Positions 1-6,442 of a stretch of 6,568 nucleotides of DNA are shown here, one piece after another. The notes below the pieces were generated by a model. That model saw nothing but the letters and a program-made list of their open reading frames with translations. It was not told where the DNA came from and ran no database searches. The DNA is from an uncultured Hyphomicrobiales bacterium (lineage in GTDB: Bacteria > Pseudomonadota > Alphaproteobacteria > Rhizobiales > Beijerinckiaceae), in contig CAIWVR010000432.1 of assembly GCA_903916165.1 (NCBI GenBank), forward strand, positions 1 to 6,568, written 5' to 3'. Made by a program: the position numbers and the translations under genes. Every line of letters starts with the position of its first letter. Within the stretch, counting starts at the first letter, position 1.

Positions 1-192
1 ATGGTGCCCAAGCAAATCAACGAGGCACGCCGCGCGGTCGAGAGTTTTGCACTGCGGGCACCCGAGCCAGGCGCCAATGAAGCGCCGGGTTTCGAGGCCA
101 TTGTCGGCGGTTCCCGCGCCGGTCTGGCCGTGGACCCCCCCGAGGCTTTGCCCCGCTCCAAGGCAAACACGCGGATCATTTCGCTTCAATGA
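1..192 (+). CDS. Unrecognised protein, probably the C-terminal end of a gene entering from the left
   Basis: The frame is open from the first base to a TGA at 190-192 and encodes 63 residues. I do not recognise the family. The strongest sign that it is real is its end: the TGA lies inside ATGA at 189-192, which also holds the start codon of the following membrane-protein gene, as is typical of translationally coupled genes. Third codon positions are about 70% G or C, which is coding-like but lower than I would expect from the neighbouring genes. The first codon in the window is ATG, so this could be a complete small protein, but no upstream sequence is visible to show a ribosome binding site. 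A truncated larger protein is at least as likely. The peptide is mostly hydrophilic, rich in Ala, Pro, Glu and Arg, with no membrane segment or catalytic motif that I can name. The other five frames here look like shadows. Confidence 0.45.
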   Translation: MVPKQINEARRAVESFALRAPEPGANEAPGFEAIVGGSRAGLAVDPPEALPRSKANTRIISLQ

Positions 193-692
193 GAGAGGCC
201 AACATCGTCGAGCAGAACCAGCACATCCCGATCTCGGCGCTGCTGCTGGGGGTTGCCGGGCTGATCCCGTTTTTCGGACTTGCCGTCTGGCAGGGCGTGA
301 GCGCGGACGAACTGCTGGCCGGGCGGCTGATGATGGGATTTGTCTTCTACGCCGCCTCGATCCTGTCATTTCTCGGCGGCATCGGCTGGGGTCTGGCGAT
401 GAACGAGACCGATCCGGTGCAACGCGGCCTGGCGTTCAGCGTCAGCACCGTGCCCGCGCTGATTGCCTGGGCGGCGGCCTTCATCAACGTGCAGAATCTC
501 GGCTTCGCGCTGACGATCCTCGGTGCCGCCTTCCTGCTGCAATCGGCATGGGACTGGCACCTGACGCAGATCGGCCGCGCGCCTCGCTGGTTTGCAAAAT
601 TGCGTATCGGCCTGACGATCGCCGTCCTGTGCGCGATGGCGCTGGCGTGGTCGCTGCAACCGCAGCTGTCCGGCATCGGCGGCGCGGTCTAG
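189..692 (+). CDS. DUF3429 family integral membrane protein (five predicted helices)
   Basis: The gene encodes 167 residues, a usual size for the DUF3429 (TMEM69-like) family, whose biochemical function is unknown. Hydrophobic segments lie at about residues 14-36, 43-71, 82-101, 104-121 and 138-156, so the product should be an inner-membrane protein with five helices. The family-like signature is the stretch FYAASILSFLGGIGWG at residues 53-68 in the second helix. It is followed later by a Trp-Asp pair (121-122) and by PRWFAKLRIGLT (132-143) before the last helix. The ATG at 189 is chosen because it overlaps the preceding TGA as ATGA; there is no strong Shine-Dalgarno sequence, so translation may depend on coupling to the upstream frame. 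The stop at 692 is only 4 bp from the stop of the convergent pdeM gene, and no terminator hairpin fits between them. The family call is by pattern recognition and fairly secure; the function is not known. Confidence 0.85.
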   Translation: MREANIVEQNQHIPISALLLGVAGLIPFFGLAVWQGVSADELLAGRLMMGFVFYAASILSFLGGIGWGLAMNETDPVQRGLAFSVSTVPALIAWAAAFINVQNLGFALTILGAAFLLQSAWDWHLTQIGRAPRWFAKLRIGLTIAVLCAMALAWSLQPQLSGIGGAV

Positions 693-696
693 CGGT

Positions 697-1422
697 TCAA
701 TCCGCATGACATTGCGCGTGGCCGACCACATAGACGCGGTCGCGGCCGAGCACATGCGCGCGGGGCGCGCCATTGGGAAACAGCGGCGCAAAAGCGATGT
801 CGCGCAGGTTCAGGCCCCCCGCATAGGCGCCGAAGGCGGGCATCACGCAACGCTCGCCATCGCTCGCAAAACAGCGGCGGCGCAAGCTGCCATGCGTCGT
901 CACCACGCGCGCGACCGGATGCAAATGTCCCGCGATCTCACCCTGCGCAGCACCGGCGCGCGGCTCGTGGCGGAAGGTGATCGTCCCGAGGCGGATCTCG
1001 TCCTGCGCTTCGCCCGCCAACAAGGTCGGCGGCGCCGGATCGTGATTGCCCGCGATCCAGATCCAGTCGCGGCCAGCCTGCAGCGCGCGCAACGCGGCGC
1101 GATCTTCCTCGCCCATGCGCGCAGCTGCGTCACGATCATGAAATGAATCACCCAGCGCGATGACGCGGCGTGGAGTGTAGCGGCCGATCACGCGCGCCAG
1201 ATGCGCCAGCGTGGCCGCCGTGTCATAGGGCGGCAACAGCACGCGACGGCGCGCATAGCTCGACCCTTTTTCGAGATGCAGGTCGGCGACGACGATCAGG
1301 CTCTCGGCTTCGAAATAGAGCGCACCCGAGGCGTCCGCGACAAAGCTTTCGCCCGCGATCACAATCTCCTGCGCCGCGCCCGCGCGGTGCAGGTGGGCGA
1401 TGCTGATGCGCTGATGCGTCAT
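697..1422 (-). CDS. pdeM: Ligase-associated DNA damage response endonuclease PdeM (metallophosphoesterase)
   Basis: The gene encodes a 241-residue calcineurin-like metallophosphoesterase. The metal-binding motifs appear in canonical order: DLHLEKG (47-53, supplying Asp47 and His49), GDSFHD (91-96), GNHD (125-128), a His in FRHEP (152) and GHLHP (165-169). The DLHLEKG form of the first motif and the PAFGAYAGGLNLRD block (195-208) are typical of the PdeM subgroup, which is named for its frequent linkage to an ATP-dependent DNA ligase, an Lhr-like helicase and an MBL-fold exonuclease. It is presumed to be a cytoplasmic Mn-dependent nuclease or phosphodiesterase in DNA repair. The ATG at 1422 overlaps the TGA of the helicase gene as ATGA. 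An AGGAG lies 4 bases upstream of the start (1431-1427 on this strand), a rather short spacing, inside the helicase coding sequence. It is the last gene of the minus-strand run. All key residues are present and it looks intact. Confidence 0.93.
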   Translation of the reverse strand: MTHQRISIAHLHRAGAAQEIVIAGESFVADASGALYFEAESLIVVADLHLEKGSSYARRRVLLPPYDTAATLAHLARVIGRYTPRRVIALGDSFHDRDAAARMGEEDRAALRALQAGRDWIWIAGNHDPAPPTLLAGEAQDEIRLGTITFRHEPRAGAAQGEIAGHLHPVARVVTTHGSLRRRCFASDGERCVMPAFGAYAGGLNLRDIAFAPLFPNGAPRAHVLGRDRVYVVGHAQCHAD

Positions 1423-3986
1423 GAAGCTCCTGCTTCCTCGGCGAGCATGGCGGCGGCTTCGGCCAGAATTTCGTCCTGGGCCTCGCCATAGACCGGCTCG
1501 CGTCCGATTTCCAGCATGACCGGAACCGCCAGCGGCGAGATCCGGTCCAGATCCTTGTGGACAATGTGACCCTGCACGCGCGCCAGCATGTCGGCAAGCC
1601 GCGCCAGATCGAGCAGGCCCGAGGCTGCGTCCTCGCGCGCGGCGCGCAGCAGGATGTGGTCGGGCTGGTGACGGCGCAGCACATCATAAATGAGATCGGT
1701 CGACATGGTCACCTGACGGCCGCTCTTTTCCTTGCCGGGAAAGCGCCGCTCGATGAGCCCGGAGATCACCGCGCACTGGCGAAAGGTGCGCTTCATCAGG
1801 GCCGATTCCTGCAGCCATTCCTCCAGATCGTCGCCCAGCATGTCCTGCGCGAACAGCACGCTCATGCTGACAGATCCGTGCCGCACGCGGGCCGCCGTGT
1901 CGGTGACGCTCCACACCGCCAGCGCATAATCATTGGCGACGAAGCCCATCGGCTTCAGGCCCAGGCGCTCCATGCGCCGCGTCAGCAGCATGCCCAGCGT
2001 CTGGTGCGCGAGGCGTCCCTCGAACGGATAGGCGACGAGATAATGGCGCCCGCCGCGCGGAAAGGTTTCGACGAGCAGGTCGCCGGCTTTTGGCAGCACC
2101 GATGTCTTCTTCTGCACGTTCAGCCATTCGGACACCTGTCCCGGCAGCGTCTTCCAGAGTTTGGGGTCGGACAGGATCTTGCGCACGCGCGCGGCGAGAT
2201 AGGTCGAGAGCGGAAACTTGCCTCCCGCATAGGACGGCACTTTGGGCGTGTCGGAGCGGGCACGCGAGACCAGCGCCTCGCTGTCCACAATGCCCTGCAG
2301 CGCGAGCACTTCGCCACCGAACAGAAATGTGTCGCCCGGAGCCAGCGTCTCCAGAAAATATTCCTCGATTTCGCCCAGCACGCGCCCGCCGCGCCGCAGC
2401 GGCCCGGTGTAGGCCGTGCCCGTCGCGCCCTCGGGCACCCGCTTGGTGGGCGCCTTGGGCGCGCGCCCCTGCACGAGGCGGACCTTCAGCATGTCGGCTT
2501 CCACAATGGTGCCGACATTCATCCGATAGGCCTGTGCCACAGAGAGATTCGAGATCCGCCAGAGACCGTCCGCATTCTGCCTGATCTTTGCAAAACGCTC
2601 GTAGCTTTTCAGCGCATAGCCGCCATTGGCGACGAATTCGAGCGCTGCATCGAAGGTCGCGCGATCGAGATCCGCATAGGGTTCGGCGCTGCAGATTTCG
2701 CGATGCAGGTCATCTGCGTGAAACGGTGCCGCGCAAGCCATGCCCAGAATATGCTGGCACAAAACGTCGAGCGCGCCGGCGCGGGCCGCTGGCGTGTCCT
2801 GCGCGCCCTCGCGCGCCGCCTCGATGGCGGCCGTGCATTCGAGCATTTCAAAACGGTTGGAGGGCACGAGGATGGCGCGCGAAGGTTCGTCGAGCCGGTG
2901 GTTGGCGCGGCCGATGCGCTGCGTCAGACGGCTCGCGCCCTTGGGCGCGCCGATGTTGATGACGAGATCGACGGCGCCCCAGTCGATGCCGAGATCGAGC
3001 GTGGATGTACAGACCACGGCGCGCAGGCGTCCCTCCGCCATCGCGCCTTCCACCTTGCGGCGCTGGCTGGCGTCGAGCGAGCCGTGATGCAGGGCGATGG
3101 GCAGATTGTCGTCGTTGATCCGCCACAACTGCTGGAAAATGGCTTCCGCCTGCGCGCGCGTGTTGACGAAGATCAGCGCGGTTTTCGCGGTCTTGATCGC
3201 CTCGTAGACTTCTTGAATGGCGTAAGAGGCGCCGTGCCCCGACCAAGGCAGGCGCTCGCGCGTGTCGAGCATGGAGAGATCAGCGGGCGCACCCGGCGGC
3301 GCCGTAACGATTTCGGCCAGCCGCGGAGCATCCTCCTGCGCGACGAGATAGCGGCGCAATTCGTCGGGATCGCGCACCGTGGCGGAGAGGCCCGTGGCCG
3401 TCATGGCGGGCGCGAGACTGCGCAGGCGCGCAAGACCCAGCGCGAGGAGGTCGCCGCGTTTCGAGGTCACCATGGCGTGCAATTCGTCGAGCACGACACG
3501 GCGCACATTGGCAAACAGGGTCAGCGCATCCGGGCTCGCCAGCAGCAGCGCGAGCTGCTCGGGCGTCGTCAGCAGGATCTGCGGCGGGTCGCGCCGCTGG
3601 CGCGCACGCTTGCTGGCGGATGTATCGCCGGTGCGCGTCTCGATGCGCAGCCGCAGGTTCATTTCCGCCGCAGGAATTTCAAGATTGCGCGCGACATCGA
3701 CGGCAAGCGCCTTGAGGGGGGAAATGTAGAGCGTGTGCAGCCCGCCGCCCGGACGGTTGCGCGGTTGCTGGCTGAGTTCGACCAGCGATGGCAGGAAGCC
3801 AGCGAGCGTCTTGCCGGCACCGGTGGGCGCGACCAGCAGGGTGCTTTTCCCGTCCTGCGCATGGGCCAGCAATTCGAGCTGGTGGCCGCGCGGCGCCCAA
3901 CCGCGCGCGGCAAACCATTGCGCAAAGAGCGGCGGCAGGAGGGCCTGTGTCTGCGGAGGTTTCTTGGGAGGTTTCTTGCGGCGCAC
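1419..3986 (-). CDS. Ligase-associated DExH-box DNA helicase (Lhr-like, superfamily 2)
   Basis: Starting at GTG 3986, this encodes 855 residues, close to the usual length of the ligase-associated Lhr-like helicases. These are ATP-driven nucleic-acid unwinding enzymes linked to DNA repair. The motifs in order are PRGHQ (32-36), Walker A APTGAGKT (53-60), DELH (167-170), SAT (201-203), ALIFVNTR (270-277), STLDLGIDWG (328-337) and QRIGRANHR (356-364). An Lhr-core region follows, with winged-helix-like sequence at about 400-490 and GRVLGEIEEYFLETLAPGD at 534-552. The C-terminal third carries blocks typical of this subgroup, such as FPRGGRHYLVAYPFEGRLAH (642-661) and RRFPGKEKSGRQVT (747-760). The frame stays open upstream to 4427, but that would run 431 bases into the methyltransferase gene and adds shadow-like sequence. 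GTG 3986 is the first plausible start after the methyltransferase stop; no clear ribosome binding site precedes it, so the exact start is uncertain. The gene ends in an ATGA overlap with pdeM. Confidence 0.93.
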   Translation of the reverse strand: MRRKKPPKKPPQTQALLPPLFAQWFAARGWAPRGHQLELLAHAQDGKSTLLVAPTGAGKTLAGFLPSLVELSQQPRNRPGGGLHTLYISPLKALAVDVARNLEIPAAEMNLRLRIETRTGDTSASKRARQRRDPPQILLTTPEQLALLLASPDALTLFANVRRVVLDELHAMVTSKRGDLLALGLARLRSLAPAMTATGLSATVRDPDELRRYLVAQEDAPRLAEIVTAPPGAPADLSMLDTRERLPWSGHGASYAIQEVYEAIKTAKTALIFVNTRAQAEAIFQQLWRINDDNLPIALHHGSLDASQRRKVEGAMAEGRLRAVVCTSTLDLGIDWGAVDLVINIGAPKGASRLTQRIGRANHRLDEPSRAILVPSNRFEMLECTAAIEAAREGAQDTPAARAGALDVLCQHILGMACAAPFHADDLHREICSAEPYADLDRATFDAALEFVANGGYALKSYERFAKIRQNADGLWRISNLSVAQAYRMNVGTIVEADMLKVRLVQGRAPKAPTKRVPEGATGTAYTGPLRRGGRVLGEIEEYFLETLAPGDTFLFGGEVLALQGIVDSEALVSRARSDTPKVPSYAGGKFPLSTYLAARVRKILSDPKLWKTLPGQVSEWLNVQKKTSVLPKAGDLLVETFPRGGRHYLVAYPFEGRLAHQTLGMLLTRRMERLGLKPMGFVANDYALAVWSVTDTAARVRHGSVSMSVLFAQDMLGDDLEEWLQESALMKRTFRQCAVISGLIERRFPGKEKSGRQVTMSTDLIYDVLRRHQPDHILLRAAREDAASGLLDLARLADMLARVQGHIVHKDLDRISPLAVPVMLEIGREPVYGEAQDEILAEAAAMLAEEAGAS
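3955..3978. repeat. Perfect 12-bp tandem duplication in the first codons of the helicase gene
   Basis: On the plus strand the unit GGAGGTTTCTTG occurs twice head to tail, at 3955-3966 and 3967-3978, with no mismatch. Read on the minus strand, in frame with the helicase, it gives Lys-Lys-Pro-Pro twice (residues 4-11 from the GTG at 3986). The unit is a multiple of three, so a gain or loss of one copy would keep the reading frame. The encoded basic, proline-rich stretch is probably a flexible tail ahead of the helicase core. Confidence 0.85.
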
Positions 3987-3996
3987 GCGCGTGAAA

Positions 3997-4920
3997 CTAG
4001 GGCGCGGCGAGCACGAAGGCCAGCCCCGGCACGGGAACGCCCCTGTCCTGGCGCACGGAGACAGTGTCGCAGCCCAGGATATGGAAGCCCTCGTGCGCGG
4101 CCAGCCGCTCGATATAGGCCTGCGACTGCGCATAGCGCAGGTCGTCCCCCAGCACGAAGTCGCCGGTCTCGGCCCGCTGCAGCGTGAAGACGAACAGCCC
4201 GCCCGACGCCAACACGCGGCGGGTCTCGGCAAAGACCGGCGCGAGATCACCGCAATAGACAAACACATCGGCCGCCAGCACGAGGTCGACGCTGGCCGTC
4301 GCCCGGGCTGCAAGGAAGGCCTGCATATCGCCGGCCTCGACATGGCGGTAACGCCCGCTGGCGCGCGCGCGGTCAGCCATGGCGGAAGCAAGATCGACGC
4401 CGTCAATGCTGGCGCAGGCCCCCGCAAGCTCGAGTGCCATCAGGCCCGTGCCGCACCCGAGATCAAGCGCGGCGCCGAACCGCATGTCGCGGCCAGCCAG
4501 CGCACAGGCCCGCGCCATGGCCGCCTTCAGGATCGGCGGGCCGCAATAGGCGAGATCGCGGACCAGATGCTCCTCGAACCGCGCGGCATATTGATCAAAC
4601 AGGCCGCGCACATAGGCGTCGGGCGGACGCGCGGGGTTTTCGCCGCGCAGCCGCGCGAGCCGCAGGGCGGCACCCTGAGAATCCTCGGGGTCGCAGGCGA
4701 GTGCGCGCAGAAACGCGGCTTGCGCTGCCTCGACATCGCCCAGCGATGCGCGCGCATCGCCAAGCGCGTACCAGGCCGGAGCCCAACCAGGTGCAATTTC
4801 AAGCGCCTGTTCGCAAAGATCAGCGGCGGCAGCATGATCACCATCGCCCGCAGCGCCGCGCGCGTAATCATAGCGGCGGTCGGCCGTGGAAATTCCGGAA
4901 GAGCGGGAGAATTGAGGCAT
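3997..4920 (-). CDS. TPR-containing class I SAM-dependent methyltransferase, substrate unknown
   Basis: From ATG 4920 the product has 307 residues. The N-terminal part (about 16-80) is built of TPR-like helices, with blocks such as ALEIAPGWAPAWYALGDAR (39-57) and AAQAAFLRALACDPED (65-80). After a linker comes YVRGLFDQYAARFEEHL (103-119), a stretch characteristic of the predicted TPR-methyltransferase group (COG4976-like). The Rossmann methyltransferase domain follows, with SAM-binding motif I ALDLGCGTG (151-159), the acidic residue after strand 2 in DGVDLA (Asp176), and DLVLAADVFVYCG (212-224) at the motif IV position. It should transfer a methyl group from SAM; the substrate cannot be told from sequence. 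The frame is open upstream to an ATG at 5028, but that would overlap the divergent DUF952 start, so 4920 is preferred, although neither start has a strong ribosome binding site. It is the first gene of the minus-strand run, about 10 bp ahead of the helicase start. Confidence 0.88.
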   Translation of the reverse strand: MPQFSRSSGISTADRRYDYARGAAGDGDHAAAADLCEQALEIAPGWAPAWYALGDARASLGDVEAAQAAFLRALACDPEDSQGAALRLARLRGENPARPPDAYVRGLFDQYAARFEEHLVRDLAYCGPPILKAAMARACALAGRDMRFGAALDLGCGTGLMALELAGACASIDGVDLASAMADRARASGRYRHVEAGDMQAFLAARATASVDLVLAADVFVYCGDLAPVFAETRRVLASGGLFVFTLQRAETGDFVLGDDLRYAQSQAYIERLAAHEGFHILGCDTVSVRQDRGVPVPGLAFVLAAP

Positions 4921-5021
4921 GGGATGGACAAGCGCTGAACGACCGCCTGGGTCAAGGGGGGGCGCGCCCTTGCCCTGCGCCCCCTCGCCCTTTAGTTTCG
5001 CGCGCCTGAAGGAGTTCTGCC
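4921..5021. promoter_or_regulatory. Divergent intergenic region, likely holding promoters for both flanking operons
   Basis: This 101-bp gap lies between the start of the minus-strand methyltransferase run and the plus-strand DUF952-pyrD pair, so promoters for both directions are expected here. On the minus strand there is a TTGACC (4955-4950) resembling a -35 box, but the position about 17 bases on reads CTTGTC and is not a convincing -10. On the plus strand TTGCCC (4970-4975) and TTAGTT (4992-4997), 16 bases apart, form a weak candidate promoter upstream of DUF952. A perfect 10-bp palindrome GGGCGCGCCC (4960-4969) lies between, directly after a run of G. It could be an operator or simply GC-rich sequence. 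The location is strong evidence for promoter function; the individual boxes are guesses. Confidence 0.4.
5009..5014 (+). promoter_or_regulatory. Ribosome binding site fixing the TTG start of the DUF952 gene
   Basis: AAGGAG sits 7 bases upstream of TTG 5022. This is the clearest Shine-Dalgarno match in the window and supports the non-ATG start. Confidence 0.8.
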
Positions 5022-5366
5022 TTGCCATTCATCTATAAAATCGCGCCGCAAAGCCTGTGGGACGAAGCCCGTGCCGCAGGTGCCTTCACCGGTGCCCCGG
5101 TGGACCTCGCCGACGGCTACATCCATTTTTCGACCGCACAGCAGACGCGCGAGACGGCGGCAAAACATTTTGCCGGACAAAGCGATCTCGTGCTCGCCAT
5201 CATCGACGCCGACGCCCTGGGCGATGCGCTGAAATGGGAGCCATCACGTGGCGGCGAGCTGTTTCCGCACCTGTATCGCCCGCTGCGCATGGATGAAGTG
5301 GCCAGCGTCCACCCCCTGCCGCTCAAGGCCGACGGCGCGCATGAATTCGGGCATCTGCTGTCATGA
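5022..5366 (+). CDS. DUF952 family protein, coupled upstream of pyrD
   Basis: The gene encodes 114 residues, full length for a DUF952 protein, a small soluble family of unknown function. The family hallmarks are DGYIHFST (31-38) followed by QQTRETAAKHF (40-50), then the KWEPSRGGELFPHLYRPL block (71-88), where a conserved Trp-Glu is followed by FPHLY. I recall that this family has been grouped with the ADP-ribosyltransferase-like fold, and the His in YIHFST and the later Tyr would suit that, but no activity can be claimed. It starts at TTG 5022, placed 7 bases after AAGGAG; the first residues MPFIYKI match the typical beginning of the family. The stop overlaps the start of pyrD as ATGA (5363-5366), so the two are very likely co-translated. 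There is no signal peptide or membrane segment, so a cytoplasmic protein is expected. Confidence 0.9.
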   Translation: MPFIYKIAPQSLWDEARAAGAFTGAPVDLADGYIHFSTAQQTRETAAKHFAGQSDLVLAIIDADALGDALKWEPSRGGELFPHLYRPLRMDEVASVHPLPLKADGAHEFGHLLS

Positions 5367-6442
5367 CCGGGCTTGTCCATCGCCTCACCCGTCCGATCCT
5401 GTTCGCGATGGAGCCAGAGCAGGCGCATGGTGCCACCATCGCCGCACTGCGCATGCTTCCCCTGCCCGCCGCCGCGCCGCATGACCCGCGCCTCGCGGTG
5501 GAGGCCTTCGGCCTGCGCTTTCCCGCGCCGCTCGGCATGGCCCCGGGCTTCGACAAGGGCGGCGAAGTGCCCGATGCGCTTCTGCGTCTCGGCTTCGGCT
5601 CGGTGGAAATCGGCACGATCACGCCGCTGCCGCAGCCCGGCAATCCCAAGCCCCGCCTGTTTCGGCTGAAGGACGATCTCGCGGTCATCAATCGGCTCGG
5701 CTTCAACAGCGAGGGCCATGCGGTGCCTCATGCGCGACTGAAAGCCCGCGCCGGAAAACCCGGCATCATTGGTGTGAATGTCGGTGCCAACAAGGAATCG
5801 AGCGACCGTGCCGGCGATTACGTCACGGGCGTGCGGACGTTCGCTGACGTCGCCAGCTATTTCACGATCAACATTTCATCGCCCAACACGCCGGGCCTGC
5901 GCGACCTGCAGCAGGCACCCGCGCTCAACAGCCTGCTCGCCCGCATCATTGAGGCGCGCGATGAACGCGCTGCCGTGCATGGCCGCAAGCCAGTGCTGCT
6001 GAAGATTGCGCCAGACCTGACGCCCGGCGATCTCGACGACATCGTGCGCGTCGCGCGTGAACGGAAAGTCGATGGCATGATCGTCGGCAATACGACGATC
6101 GAGCGCCCGGCCACCCTGCGCAGCCCGGACGCGCGCGAAGCCGGCGGCCTGTCAGGTCGTCCGCTGTTCGACCTCGCCACAAAGATGCTGGCGGCGACGT
6201 TCCTGCGCGTCGAGGGCCAGTTTCCGCTGATCGGCGTGGGCGGCATCGACGGGCCGGCGACCGCCTTCGCCAAGATCGAGGCGGGCGCGAGCCTGCTGCA
6301 GATCTATTCGGTGATGGTGTTCGAGGGCCCCGCGCTCGTCGGCGAGATCCATCGCGGCATGCTGCGTGAACTCGACAAGCGGGGCACGACGCTGGCGCAG
6401 ACCGTAGGTGTCCGCGCCGCGCATTATACGGCGGGCTTCTAG
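5363..6442 (+). CDS. pyrD: Dihydroorotate dehydrogenase (quinone), class 2
   Basis: This 359-residue enzyme oxidises dihydroorotate to orotate with FMN and passes electrons to the quinone pool, the fourth step of de novo pyrimidine synthesis. It is a peripheral protein of the inner membrane. An N-terminal helical segment (about 3-32) of the type used by class 2 enzymes for membrane and quinone contact precedes the barrel. Visible motifs are GMAPGFDKGGE (58-68), EIGTITPLPQPGNPKPRLF (82-100), INRLGFNSEG (109-118), GVNVGANK (137-144), INISSPNTPGLRDLQ (169-183), KIAPDLT (214-220), VGNTT (241-245), GGLSGRPL (261-268) and GVGGIDG (291-297). By alignment with the E. coli sequence as I remember it, Ser173 is the catalytic base, as expected for class 2; class 1 enzymes use Cys. 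The ATG at 5363 overlaps the DUF952 stop and has no strong ribosome binding site of its own. The tail runs some 20 residues beyond the E. coli length. The stop overlaps that of the convergent gene. Confidence 0.97.
   Translation: MTGLVHRLTRPILFAMEPEQAHGATIAALRMLPLPAAAPHDPRLAVEAFGLRFPAPLGMAPGFDKGGEVPDALLRLGFGSVEIGTITPLPQPGNPKPRLFRLKDDLAVINRLGFNSEGHAVPHARLKARAGKPGIIGVNVGANKESSDRAGDYVTGVRTFADVASYFTINISSPNTPGLRDLQQAPALNSLLARIIEARDERAAVHGRKPVLLKIAPDLTPGDLDDIVRVARERKVDGMIVGNTTIERPATLRSPDAREAGGLSGRPLFDLATKMLAATFLRVEGQFPLIGVGGIDGPATAFAKIEAGASLLQIYSVMVFEGPALVGEIHRGMLRELDKRGTTLAQTVGVRAAHYTAGF

Noticed and set aside
2..178. A minus-strand open frame through the left edge of the window, with an ATG at 178.
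   Set aside because: It is dominated by Ala, Ser, Arg, Pro and Gly as shadow frames are, and the plus-strand frame has the ATGA junction in its favour.
47..709. A plus-strand frame of 220 codons overlapping the DUF3429 gene.
   Set aside because: It is very rich in Arg, Pro and Ala and overlaps a frame with five clean membrane helices and family motifs.
3955..3978. The plus-strand GGAGG in the tandem repeat as a ribosome binding site for a plus-strand gene.
   Set aside because: No credible plus-strand coding region follows; the repeat is explained as in-frame codons of the minus-strand helicase.
1557..4187. A very long plus-strand open frame of 876 codons antisense to the helicase gene.
   Set aside because: It is rich in Arg, Ala, His, Gln and Gly with no recognisable domain and lies opposite a helicase with every expected motif. 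Such antisense frames are common in GC-rich genes because stop codons are rare on the complementary strand.
3733..4938. A plus-strand open frame of 401 codons antisense to the helicase start and the methyltransferase.
   Set aside because: It crosses the boundary of two real minus-strand genes, has no motif, and its composition is that of a shadow frame.
3997..5028. A longer methyltransferase starting at ATG 5028.
   Set aside because: The extra 36 residues are low-complexity Gly/Pro/Lys sequence, the start would overlap the well-supported DUF952 start and use up the whole divergent promoter region; ATG 4920 is preferred.
5117..5731. A minus-strand frame of 204 codons opposite DUF952 and pyrD.
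   Set aside because: Both plus-strand genes are confidently identified; this frame has no motif and spans both of them.
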